From: CBINFS01 sp966250015
GTDB taxonomy: Bacteria > Bacteroidota > Rhodothermia > Rhodothermales > DASSAV01
Assembly: GCA_966250015.1 (NCBI GenBank)
Contig: CBINFS010000007.1
Coordinates: 84,166 to 148,165, forward strand
Direction: 5' to 3'
DNA: 64,000 nt
The position numbers and the translations under genes were made by a program. A model generated the notes under the pieces. It was not told the DNA's origin and made no database searches. It saw only the letters and a program-made list of their open reading frames with translations. Below are positions 9,523-19,200 of the stretch, piece after piece (the stretch's first letter is position 1; every line of letters begins with the position of its first letter).

Positions 9523-9787
9523 GAACGAGCCTAGAGTCATAACGGCTAAAACGTGTCTGATAGGCCTCCTCTGTACCCGCTTATTTTAATCCCTTTTTGG
9601 CTTAATTATGAATTATTTGTGGGATCAGGCTAATCTTGAAAAATTCGTAACATATCCCGGTCAATTTTTTCGATATTCACCTCAAGGTCGGGCGGACGTC
9701 TCGTTATTTGCTCCCGTCGACAAGAGCAGAGGCGGACAGCACTCTTTGTTAACCACTCCTGGTGGTATGATCTTGAAAGGTGACGTC

Positions 9788-9985
9788 ATGACGTTCATAG
9801 CGGTTGCAGGTGTCTACATTCTTCTTCTGGTGATGGTACTGGCGCCCCTGATGCTATCATCACGGATCAGCCGATGTTTAAAAGAAGATGAGCTGTCGGT
9901 TCGGAGCGCAAACAGGAATATCTCCGACGATTTGTTCATCGATTCACTTCACAATCCCGAGCTTCACAGCGAAGTCACCTGCTGA
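9788..9985 (+). CDS. Small single-pass membrane protein, unknown
   Basis: 65 residues from the ATG at 9788, chosen because AAAGGTGA sits at the proper distance upstream; the frame is open further up to an ATG at 9608 but that part is not protein-like in character. Residues 2-25 (TFIAVAGVYILLLVMVLAP) form one membrane helix, followed by a polar tail ending in Cys. No family recognised. It lies alone between the SLC13 permease and the polysaccharide gene, so it may be chance coding. Confidence 0.35.
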   Translation: MTFIAVAGVYILLLVMVLAPLMLSSRISRCLKEDELSVRSANRNISDDLFIDSLHNPELHSEVTC

Positions 9986-10329
9986 ACGTCACGGCTCAGG
10001 GTCGGTAGGTATTTGCCTTACAATTTGCCTGTCTAGAAGCGTTTTGCAGACTATCTCCATAGGCGGATAAGTATCAGTTCATATTGAGTTTGGCCGTATA
10101 AGCCATATCCGATCTCTCTTTAACGGAAGCAAAAACCACGTACGAAAGGCTCAGAGAACTTTAAATGGCGCACCGAGGGATGTGCCATAATATCGGGTGG
10201 ATTGCGCTAAATGGAGGTGTATTCCTTCGCGGAGTGCGCATCAGGTTCGCTGGTTCATTCTTTACACTGATCACGTAACGCGTTAGCTGCGAAAGAGATG
10301 ATCTGCTGAGGAGCGTGTAGAGGATCTGA
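9986..10329. other. 344-base intergenic region upstream of the WbaP-like gene
   Basis: No gene, tRNA or strong terminator seen. It holds an imperfect inverted repeat (TGGCGCA ... TGTGCCA near 10166-10190) and an AGAGGA-like ribosome site just before 10330. Presumably carries the promoter of the polysaccharide gene; I cannot point to specific -35/-10 elements. Confidence 0.4.
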
Positions 10330-11805
10330 ATGAAATCAGCGACTGCTTATCTTGATTTTGACCTGACAATTCCCCGGTCAGACAAGGAAGTTGCGGAAGA
10401 GTCTGTTCTTGTTTCTTCGATTGGGCCCTGGTCAAAGTGGGCAACCAGGTTAACCTTTTTATTCGCCGATCTCATCGCGTTTGCGTTCATTTTGTGGATC
10501 ATGCAACTGGTGTGGAATGGTTCGAACACCGCTGGAGCGACCATACCATTACTTCCAATCGTCGCCTTTCATTTGGCCCTTTTTGGTCTTTTCGGGCTTT
10601 ATAGCGCAACAACTCTCCATCCTGCACGGGAGCTTCAACACGTGGTGGTTAACTCAACCGTCTTTTTTGTGGCGCTCCTGGGTATGACGTGGCTTAGGGC
10701 GGGTATTTCGAGTGAGGCTCTCTCTCCGCTCGTGACAATGTGGTTTCTTACGATCGTATTCGTTCCCATGCAACGCGTCCTCATGAGGGCGGCTGTAGCA
10801 CGTCGGCCCTGGTGGGGCACTCCCGTACTGGTCTTTGCAACAAAGGATCTTGGTGCGTCCGTGATTCGAACGCTTAACCGCTGGCCTGAACTTGGACTCA
10901 AAGCCGTCGGGATCATGCACGACGATCCGCAAGAAATGGAAGTATCAGGGGTACCCGTCGTCGGATCGTGGGGCCTGGCTCCGCGTATCGCTCGAGAAAA
11001 CAGGATCCCGATCGCAATTGTAGCGCTCGATCAACACACCAACCCCGAGCACCTGGATAAGATTAGCCTTTACACGAGGCCGTTTGAACGCGTGCTCGTG
11101 GTACCGGCACTTGCCGGCGCCAGCGCCCTTTGGACGGCTACGTCCACCGACGTCCTGGCGAGCTACAAGGTCCAGAACCGCAAATGGCTCCGGTGGAATC
11201 GTGTTATCAAGCGGCTTTTCGACGTCGTCTTTTCTTTCATCGGGCTCGTTTTGCTTTCACCGATCGTGGGCGCCATCATGATCTTGATCAAGTTGGACTC
11301 GCCCGGACCGATTTTCTTCCGTCAGCTGCGAATGGGGGCGGGCGGTCGTTGCTTCAACGTGCTCAAGTTTCGGACGATGCACCAGGATGCAGAGAGCAAG
11401 CTGCAAGAAATTCTGGACGCAAATCCCGTGCTAAAACAGGAGTACAGCGTTTATCACAAGCTTCAGGACGATCCACGCATTACCCGAATGGGCAGGTTTT
11501 TACGCCGCTCCAGCCTGGACGAGCTACCGCAGCTCTGGAACGTACTGGTCGGGGACCTCAGCCTGGTCGGACCACGTGCCTACACCGTCTCCGAGATTTC
11601 CAGTATGGAGGGACTGGAACGGATCATCCTTCAGAACAAGCCCGGCGTTACCGGCTTGTGGCAGGTGTCGGGCCGTAACGCCCTGAGCTTCGAGGAACGG
11701 GTCCACACGGACGTACACTACGTCCACAACTGGACCTTTTGGCTCGACCTCTACATCCTGCACCGGACGATACACGTCGTACTTACCGGCGAAGGAGCCT
11801 GTTAA
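10330..11805 (+). CDS. Exopolysaccharide-initiating polyprenyl glycosylphosphotransferase (WbaP-like)
   Basis: 491 residues. Layout of the WbaP group: about four to five N-terminal membrane helices (residues ~38-155), a Rossmann-like CoA-binding-type middle (TPVLVFATKDLGASVIRTL ... GVPVVGSW), a re-entrant helix at about 300-320, and the bacterial sugar transferase catalytic domain to the end. Diagnostic catalytic strings are GPIFFRQLRMG, FNVLKFRTM, LRRSSLDELPQLWNVL, SLVGPR and KPGVTGLWQVSGR. It moves a sugar-1-phosphate (often galactose or glucose) to undecaprenyl phosphate to begin EPS or O-antigen repeat synthesis. Wzc- and YjbH-type genes at 58-63 kb are likely partners. It ends convergently 30 bases before the rhamnosidase. 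Confidence 0.93.
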   Translation: MKSATAYLDFDLTIPRSDKEVAEESVLVSSIGPWSKWATRLTFLFADLIAFAFILWIMQLVWNGSNTAGATIPLLPIVAFHLALFGLFGLYSATTLHPARELQHVVVNSTVFFVALLGMTWLRAGISSEALSPLVTMWFLTIVFVPMQRVLMRAAVARRPWWGTPVLVFATKDLGASVIRTLNRWPELGLKAVGIMHDDPQEMEVSGVPVVGSWGLAPRIARENRIPIAIVALDQHTNPEHLDKISLYTRPFERVLVVPALAGASALWTATSTDVLASYKVQNRKWLRWNRVIKRLFDVVFSFIGLVLLSPIVGAIMILIKLDSPGPIFFRQLRMGAGGRCFNVLKFRTMHQDAESKLQEILDANPVLKQEYSVYHKLQDDPRITRMGRFLRRSSLDELPQLWNVLVGDLSLVGPRAYTVSEISSMEGLERIILQNKPGVTGLWQVSGRNALSFEERVHTDVHYVHNWTFWLDLYILHRTIHVVLTGEGAC

Positions 11806-11835
11806 TGGGATTACCCTAATCAGTCCCATAATGGC

Positions 11836-14205
11836 TCAGAAGTTGATCTCCTGCCTTCCCGGCGCGAGATCGATCCGATGTCCGTTCCATTCGAATCGTC
11901 CCGTCAGCCCTTCGGGAAGCGTAACGGTACCTCTCAACCCGTTTTCGGCTGTTTTTTCGAATGACACTTCGATCATTCCGGCCGGATGCGGCATGCGACC
12001 AGACGCTCGCTGAAGGGTTCCGAGTGCGGGATTGATGTGCACCTTTTTGAAGCCCGATTCCGCAGGACGGATTCCCAGGACGGTTGCCAGAAGACCGTAG
12101 TTCGGGTGCGCACTCCAGGCGTGTGAGTCGGATCGGGACGGCTCGGGCTCCTCAAGGGTTGTGGTCAAACCGAGTGCGAGCATCTCCTGCCACGGGGCAA
12201 GCTGCTCGATGTACCGGTCCGCGAGACCCACTTTTCGTAGGGCTTCGAATTGATAGTAGGTGTAGTAGTAGGTGGACTGCGTCAGGGACGTATCGGCCAG
12301 CAGCCGTTCCATCAAAGGCTGCTGCTCACTTTCAGGCAAGGCATTGACCAGAATGGCCATGACGTTGGTTTGCTGGCTGAAAGACAGTTGTTCTGGCGTG
12401 TCTGCAAAGAGGCTTCTCTCCTGGTTCCACGCCTTGTCGCGGACGGCGGTGCGTATCTTGTTGCCCATCTCCCGATATCGCTCCGCCTCTCCGGGCCGGC
12501 CGAATGCTTCTTCGAGCTCGGCGGCGCGGTCGAGAGCGTATACGAACTGAAGGCTGAGCATCACCGAGTTTCCATCCAGCGCTCCAGGAGGCGTTCCGAC
12601 AGGCCACGACCAGTCGGCGAAGTTCCAGAAGGGCATCGGTCCGAGCAGCCCGGTCTCGTCGAGGTGGCGTTCGAACCAAGCCAGCACGCTTCGCACGCCG
12701 GGAAGCAATTCGTACACGAATGCGGTGTCGTCACGATGCATCCAGTAGTCGTGCACCATCGCAACCCAGATGAGCGAGAAGGGTGGGATGTACTGCTTCA
12801 GGTCGGATGGATAACGGCTGGCCGTGATTCCCTCGGGGATCCGCGACATGTCAAAGTGTGATATAGCCTGACGTACCAGGCGGTCGTCGCCGTTCATGTA
12901 CAGGGTGATGAGCGCCTGGATACGCGTATCGCCGACGTATTGAAGCTGCTCGAAATACGGCGTATCGAAGTAGGTCTCCCAAGCGCACAGCCTCGCTACA
13001 CGCCAGTTCATCTCCCACATGTCGTCGATCCACGCCAGCTCACTGCTGAACGATGCTCGCTCCTCCAAGGGGTAACCGGTAAAGATGCCGTGCAGGTCGT
13101 GTATCCGCAGCGGCTGGTCAGCCGTTTCGATCTCTACCTGTACGTACCGGTAGGTTCTGAACCAGAGTGTATGAAAGCGCCGGTGATCACCTCCGTCCGG
13201 CTTAAAGATGTCGAAGACCCCGGTGATCGTTTTGCCTTCGATCTCGTCACGGTGGCCTTTTCTACCCTGGGCGTCACGAAGGGCTTCGGCGTAGGTAAGC
13301 TTGACCGAGCTGCCGGCTCCACCACTCGTTTCGAGTACGACATACGCGTTCGTAAGGTGCGATTGATCGAGAAGCAAAGTCACCTTCGACCGGGCAGGGA
13401 TTTCGAGATCCCCTGTTCCCCGGATAAAGTCCTCCGTGGCCGTCATGCCTTCGGAGCGACGAATCGTAGCATACCGTACCGGCCGTTCTTCCATTGGGGG
13501 AATGGTCCGGGGGACGAGCTGCCAGCTGAATGCGCTGCCGTACGTTTCCGAACCTCTCAGCTGGAGTAGCTGGAGCACCTGAGCTGTCGGCCATGTCTCG
13601 TCAGAAAAACCGGGCTGCTCCCAACCCCAGGGGTATTGCGTTGCCTCGACGGTCTCTCCGGGAGGCGAGGCGTAGTACCCGAGCACCTGCTGCGGGCTGA
13701 TGGGTATCGGGCTGTAGCCCTGGTTAAGCAGAACCTTCCAGGAATCATTCGTATTGGCTATTGCCTCCTGGGGACCATCGCCCTGTAAGAGAAATCCCGT
13801 TCTGATGGTGTGTTGTGCTGCCGGCCGGTAAGGTCCCCAGTTCCAGACCAGTGCGGCGAGGACGTTTGAACCGTTTTGCAAATACGGAGCAAGGTCGATG
13901 GTGTCGTACCGCCAGTGCAGCGGGTCGGATCGCTGAGGACCGTTAAATACCTGCACACCGTTTACGAACAGCCGGTACCGGTTGTCGGCGGAAACGTGAA
14001 CGATGAAATGCTCGGGGACCTGCGTTAGCGAAATCGTCCTGCGGAAATGGAATACGCCGTATTCGTCACCGGACACGCCGGGTGCGGCGATCCAGGATGC
14101 AGGATCGGAAAAATTGCGTTGCCGCCCGATCTGTTGCCAGGGCTGGCCTGCCAGGGGTAACGACATGGATGATAAGAGCATGAAGCAGGCTACGAAACGA
14201 ATCAT
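11836..14205 (-). CDS. Alpha-L-rhamnosidase (GH78-like), secreted
   Basis: 789 residues from the ATG at 14203-14205 (MIRFVACFMLLSSMSLPLAG), which gives a clean signal peptide; a longer start at 14250 is possible. N-terminal beta-sandwich modules carry FRRTISL ... YRLFVNGVQVFNGP and WNWGPY as in Bac_rhamnosid_N. The (alpha/alpha)6 catalytic domain has the family string FDTPYFEQLQYVGDTRIQAL, and later SDSHAWSAHPNY with the C-terminal sandwich (VHINPALG...) closing the enzyme. Cleaves terminal rhamnose from plant-type glycans such as rhamnogalacturonan. Its cellular site is periplasmic or extracellular. It pairs naturally with the GH140-like enzyme at the window start. Confidence 0.92.
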   Translation of the reverse strand: MIRFVACFMLLSSMSLPLAGQPWQQIGRQRNFSDPASWIAAPGVSGDEYGVFHFRRTISLTQVPEHFIVHVSADNRYRLFVNGVQVFNGPQRSDPLHWRYDTIDLAPYLQNGSNVLAALVWNWGPYRPAAQHTIRTGFLLQGDGPQEAIANTNDSWKVLLNQGYSPIPISPQQVLGYYASPPGETVEATQYPWGWEQPGFSDETWPTAQVLQLLQLRGSETYGSAFSWQLVPRTIPPMEERPVRYATIRRSEGMTATEDFIRGTGDLEIPARSKVTLLLDQSHLTNAYVVLETSGGAGSSVKLTYAEALRDAQGRKGHRDEIEGKTITGVFDIFKPDGGDHRRFHTLWFRTYRYVQVEIETADQPLRIHDLHGIFTGYPLEERASFSSELAWIDDMWEMNWRVARLCAWETYFDTPYFEQLQYVGDTRIQALITLYMNGDDRLVRQAISHFDMSRIPEGITASRYPSDLKQYIPPFSLIWVAMVHDYWMHRDDTAFVYELLPGVRSVLAWFERHLDETGLLGPMPFWNFADWSWPVGTPPGALDGNSVMLSLQFVYALDRAAELEEAFGRPGEAERYREMGNKIRTAVRDKAWNQERSLFADTPEQLSFSQQTNVMAILVNALPESEQQPLMERLLADTSLTQSTYYYTYYQFEALRKVGLADRYIEQLAPWQEMLALGLTTTLEEPEPSRSDSHAWSAHPNYGLLATVLGIRPAESGFKKVHINPALGTLQRASGRMPHPAGMIEVSFEKTAENGLRGTVTLPEGLTGRFEWNGHRIDLAPGRQEINF

Positions 14206-14379
14206 GGTAACGGTCAGATGCAGGAAATGACTGTGGGAGTGTGAAACCAAATTCCAAGGTACGAAAACCCTGCTTGACGGTCATCTCGTAATGGCGATTC
14301 TTCCGTCGCGAGAGATGCTGCACCGATCAATCGCATTCCGTTTGGGGCACGGTAATGAAGCCGTCACCTGAAATGGTCG

Positions 14380-15072
14380 CTATCGTACGACCCGAATGGA
14401 AAAGTTGGGACCGCCAATTGTCTGGAATAAGCGGGTCCAGAGGGGCAGATACATTTCGGGACCACGAGCCGTCGTGATGTCGCCCAGGTCGATGACGTCT
14501 TTCCAGCCGAAGCTTCGTAAGATTTCAGAGACCGTCGCTTTTGCCTCCAGGTCGTTACCCGACATAAAAATGGTGTGATCGCCCTTCGCGAGCTGCTCGG
14601 GCGCCACCATCAATGCGGCGTTCACCGTGTTGAGCGTCTTCACAACCTTCGCGTTCGGGAACCGCCGCTGTATCTGCTCGCCAAGCGAATCAGTATTACA
14701 AATGGTGAGTAGCGGCGGGAATCCCTGCGAAAAATCGAGCGGGTTGGAAATGTCGATCAGCACCTTGCCGTTGAGATTGTATTCTCCAGCGGCTTCGAGA
14801 GCAGGCAGCGTACCATTACCATTCGTGGCGATGACCACGATGGCGCCGTGTTCGGCAGCCTGTGCGAACGTTCCGTATCTGATGCCCGGATGATTCTCTA
14901 ACCAGGTTTTGAATGGTGGGTTACCGTACCTGTCCGGGTCGGTGCGTTCCAACGTTTTTCGCGGATCGCGCGTACCAACGAATACGTCGTACCCCAGCCC
15001 GTGCAAGCCTGCCGCCACGGTCCGGCCGACAGTTCCAGTACCCAATACACCGATTTTCAACCCGATTTCCAT
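14380..15072 (-). CDS. NADPH-dependent F420 reductase-like NAD(P)-binding protein
   Basis: 230 residues from ATG 15070-15072, preceded by AGGA at good spacing; the frame extends upstream but the dinucleotide motif fixes the start. Rossmann motif IGVLGTGTVGRTVA at about 7-20 is followed by FVGTRDP, VLIDISNPLDF and VVKTLNTVNAALM, the pattern of the coenzyme F420-dependent NADP oxidoreductase-like family (also called YqeK/STEAP-like dinucleotide-binding). Real cofactors in non-F420 bacteria are unknown. Gap to the upstream barrel gene is 28 bases, so it is the last gene of the minus-strand run. Confidence 0.85.
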   Translation of the reverse strand: MEIGLKIGVLGTGTVGRTVAAGLHGLGYDVFVGTRDPRKTLERTDPDRYGNPPFKTWLENHPGIRYGTFAQAAEHGAIVVIATNGNGTLPALEAAGEYNLNGKVLIDISNPLDFSQGFPPLLTICNTDSLGEQIQRRFPNAKVVKTLNTVNAALMVAPEQLAKGDHTIFMSGNDLEAKATVSEILRSFGWKDVIDLGDITTARGPEMYLPLWTRLFQTIGGPNFSIRVVR

Positions 15073-15100
15073 CACACGTCCTGTAAAATTTGTGGTGACT

Positions 15101-16222
15101 TTATAGCTTAACTCCCAGCCCTGCACCCAGCTCGAACCCGGTGATGTCTCCGGTTCGGAAAGCACCACGCACGATCAGGTTGAGCTGATCGGTAAGCTGC
15201 AGATCGGGTGAAATACCGAGATCGACGAAGGCTTTGCTGTCGCAGGCGGCGAGTGAAACGGTACAGGCATCTGTCTCACCGAAGGCGCGTCCGCGGGCAA
15301 AGAAGGTGACGTACACCGTCTGTCCAAACCGCCCGCGATAGCTTCCTCTGATTTCCGCGAGGTTCGGAACCGTACGAAGCAGTGCGTCCTCAGGTCCAAA
15401 ACCGGTGGGCAGCTCACTTTCCGTTTTGTTCTGATACCTCGCGAGTAGATGAAGGGTATTAAAGCCTGATTGGTTGAGTAGCTGGAGCGTCAGGCTGACG
15501 CGGTTGCCAGAGGTGAAAGTTTCCACACCGTCCAGTTTGTCGGCCTGGTACGCCGTAAAGGCGGCATCACCGGAGATAGACCATTGGGGGTTTACCTGCA
15601 CGTCGATCCCGCCAACCACCAGCACTTCGTCGCCCGGGTTGTACTGCCCTCCACCTTCAATTGGGGTAAACTCGCCTCGATACTGGTAAGAGGCAGTCAA
15701 TCCAATCACCAGGCTTTCCGTCAAGGGGTAAGCCCACGTAACTCCCGGCGCGACGTTGAACCCCTGTGCCAGCACGGGTGAACGGAAATCGTAGTAGCTC
15801 TGGCTGAGCAAGACGGACGTATTGAACTCTTCCGGTGCGAGATTTCGATTTCCACTGGGTATGTTTGCCCCCAGGCTTAGAACCGTGGTGCTTGAGCCAG
15901 TTCGAAGAAGGTGGCTCAAGGCAACCTGTAAGTCACCAAATGACGATACATCCGTCAGATCGTCACCCGTCACGCTGGCGGACGAGCCTGCCAGGCTGAA
16001 CGTTGTGTTTCGTTCGAGAGGTAAGATCATCCAGAACGGAAAACTCACCTCTGATATGCGCTGGCCGTCATCGGTATAGGATTGATAAAGTGGAAACAGG
16101 GTAAACTCGACAGGCTGTATTCGGCCCGACACGTGAAATGCCTCCGGTTGGGCGAAAAGTTGCTCCATCGGGACCAGGATGAGCATGAGGGCGAGCAGCC
16201 GTTTCAAAGAGACGCGTTCCAT
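15101..16222 (-). CDS. Outer-membrane beta-barrel protein, unknown
   Basis: 373 residues from the ATG at 16220-16222 (MERVSLKRLLALMLILVPM), giving a signal peptide with cleavage after LFA. Beyond it are alternating amphipathic strands with aromatic girdles, many turns rich in Gly/Asn/Asp, and a C-terminal strand ending GLGVKL, as expected for a barrel of about 12-16 strands. No catalytic motif. It starts 4 bases after the stop of the 1276-residue surface protein and is surely co-transcribed with it. It could be a channel, assembly partner or anchor for that protein; this is inference. Confidence 0.7.
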   Translation of the reverse strand: MERVSLKRLLALMLILVPMEQLFAQPEAFHVSGRIQPVEFTLFPLYQSYTDDGQRISEVSFPFWMILPLERNTTFSLAGSSASVTGDDLTDVSSFGDLQVALSHLLRTGSSTTVLSLGANIPSGNRNLAPEEFNTSVLLSQSYYDFRSPVLAQGFNVAPGVTWAYPLTESLVIGLTASYQYRGEFTPIEGGGQYNPGDEVLVVGGIDVQVNPQWSISGDAAFTAYQADKLDGVETFTSGNRVSLTLQLLNQSGFNTLHLLARYQNKTESELPTGFGPEDALLRTVPNLAEIRGSYRGRFGQTVYVTFFARGRAFGETDACTVSLAACDSKAFVDLGISPDLQLTDQLNLIVRGAFRTGDITGFELGAGLGVKL

Positions 16223-16226
16223 GCCG

Positions 16227-19200
16227 TTATCGGACCAGTAACATGGTGGTGGTTGCTGTAAACGTACCGGCTCGAATCCGGCACAGGTACATCCCGCTCG
16301 AGGCGAGACTTCCGGACGCCGTGCGGCCATCCCATTCGACCACGTATCGTCCGGCCGGCTGGTCAGCACTTACCAGCGTCTGGACTTTCTGGCCAAGAGT
16401 GTTGAACACCTCGATGAGAACCGTACTCTGCTCGACGATCCGATAGCCTATCGACGTGCTGCCGGCGAATGGATTGGGATAATTCTGTTCGAGCGTATTG
16501 GATAGTTTGGCCAGGGGGATGCCTTCGAGATGGCCGTCCACGAATTTGGGTGTCCCGAGAACAATCCGTAAATGCCTCAAGTCGTCGCGACCGTCCAGAG
16601 CAACTTCAAAAACACCATCCTCGACGGGAAGTCTCTGATTTTGATCCAGGTCCAATACGTGTAAATCCATCCCTTCGGGTCTTATTCCGAGCTCCTCCAG
16701 TTTTACCCGGACGAGTTTGCCATTCAGTTGGATTCCTGCGCCGCTTTCCACGCCGATCTCCACGTCCCAGGTTTGGCCTTCGGCCATGGGCATCAGCAAT
16801 CGAGCATATCGTCTATTGGAATCGATAAGAGAGAGACGGAGATGGGGTCCTATGCCGGGCGCTTCGAGGTATTGGACAGGTTTCGCATTCTCGTCGTAGA
16901 ACCCGACCCAGTTCTGCGAATCCACCAACGGCAGCCCGGGGATGGTTGCGACGATCTGAATTGTGTACGAACCGTCTGTTGCAACTGATTTTGAAGCATG
17001 CTTGCCTGCGACGTCCGAAACTTCCGTTGCTTCCCGGGGAGGGATCTGAATGGTCACGGGGCCGTTCGTGGCGTTGAACAGGAAATAACCATCCCAGGGA
17101 CTTAGCACCTGAGTGGGTTCAGCATAAAGGATCTCGACTCCACTGTAGAAGGCCAAAGGTCCAACACTTGATTCAAAGTTTCCGTCGAAACGGTCGGCAT
17201 TCCACGATATCACGTCCATCCACGCCACGGGGAATGCGAACGGATTGGCAACCTGATTCCAGCCAGGTTGGAGCTGAAGGTCGAAGGGTCGGGATGCATC
17301 GACCGAGAGGGCTGATCCCACGTCGAAGGATTGATCACCCGTGGTGATCAACCAGAAAGCCGTACCAGGTGTAAGAGGTGTTCCCAACTCCGGCAGCTCG
17401 TCGTAGTCATCCACGCCGCTATTCCATCGTAGAAGTCGCCAGCGACTCGTATCGTAGGGGCCGTAGTCGTCTTCGAGAGCGCCCAGTGTGCCGTTCTCAG
17501 TCAGCTCCAGAGGCACTGAGATCATGCGATAGGTTCTCGGCGACAGTGAAAACGGGGCCTGCGCTTCAGTCATCTGGACCCGCACGTGTTGGGGACCCTG
17601 TGTCGCAAGATTTCGTGGAAAGGTGAGCGTCGTTTCTCCAAGGGAAAGACGCACGTAGAAGTCGATCCCCCGTTCGGTCACGTAGGATGCGGGTATACTG
17701 GCCGTAAACGATCCGTCGCCGCCCCCGATCTGGATCTGTTGCCAGCTCGATTCTCGAAACTCACCCCCTCTCCGGTAAAAGAGCACCCGCTCGGAGGGGT
17801 TAAATCCTCCATTTGTGTTGACGTCGACCTGAAGTCCGCCGGGTGTCTGCGTGTAGGATACGTCGATGGCAAGAGAGGTGATCGAAAACGTGCCTTCGCT
17901 GAGCACCCAGACTTCTGGATTGTCCGAATGGACCATCCTTATTTGATATTCCGCGGCTTCCGGGATACTGGCGGGGATTTGCCAGGAGAAAGAGCCCGAA
18001 TTTTCAATCCCACTCGCTATTTGCAGCGTGACGGATCCGTTTCGGACGAGGAAGATGTCGACACGCGGGATCTCACCCTGGCTGGTCCAGCGAATCTCCT
18101 CCGTCGTCCCCGCCGTGAAGCTATCGCCGGAGGCGGGACGGATTATGGCAATCTCCTGCCGTAATGTTGCCGTTCCCAGAAGCGGCACTTCAGTTACCCC
18201 GTCATCGTTCGGGGCGTCGTGCGTGATCTGGAGTATGGCCTGAAACGTCCCGGACTCTACCGGACGAAAGACAACGTTCACTTCGAGCTCGTCTCCACCA
18301 CCAAGCTCGAAGCCACCGCTCCCGCTGGTGATTTCGAAAACCTCATCGTCATTGCCAGCAAGCATTATTTCACCCGCCAGCGGCAGATCACCTTCGTTGG
18401 TAATGGTTACGGTTCGCTCGGATGTGGTTTGCCCGACCTCCACCGTGCCGAAGTCTATTTCGGTCGGTGATACAGACAACGCGGCTTGCGTCAGGGCTTC
18501 GATGCTGAAATCTCCGGATAGTCCTCGCAGGCTCTCGTTGGACAGGCTGTACACCATGACCCTGAAGAAGTCGCCGCCCGGGTACGTCTCCGAAATCTGC
18601 CAATTGAAGGCGCCGTCGTTTGAAGTACTTTCCGCAAGAGTTTCCACGACATCATACACGTCGTGGTTGTCCGCCCTCCGCTGCAAGAGATCAATACCCA
18701 TCCCGCCTTCGATGCCGGTAGCTTCCCAACGTATCGGAAGCGTCCCGCCGGCCGTGAAGCTCTCGCCGGAATTCGGCCGTGTGACGACTATCTGCCGGCT
18801 CAGCTCTCCGATGCCCTGTAGCAGGACTTCCACCGGGCTATCCACATTTGTGGCGTTGTGTGTGATCTCGATTATCGCCTGCGAGTATCCCTCCACCGCA
18901 GGTTGAAAAATCACCTCCAGATTCAGCTCATCCCCACTGCCCAGTTCGAAGCTTCTGCCTTGAGTCGTGATGTCAAATGAATTGGTTTCGTCACCGGTAA
19001 GCTGAAACGAGCCCGTCAGGACTTGATCGCCTTCGTTAGTTATCGTTACGGTTCGTACTGCCGAGGTCTGTCCGATCCCAACGGTGCCGAAGTCGATGTT
19101 GGTTGGATCAACTATGATCTGGGGCGCCTCGAGTGGATCGATGCCGAAATCGGCTGATTGCCCAAAAAAGACGGGATCAGCAACGCTATAGACGCGGATT

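Noticed and set aside
11805..11829. Bulged hairpin ATGGGA...TCCCAT between convergent genes
   Set aside because: Short, bulged and lacks a U-tract; not convincing as a terminator.
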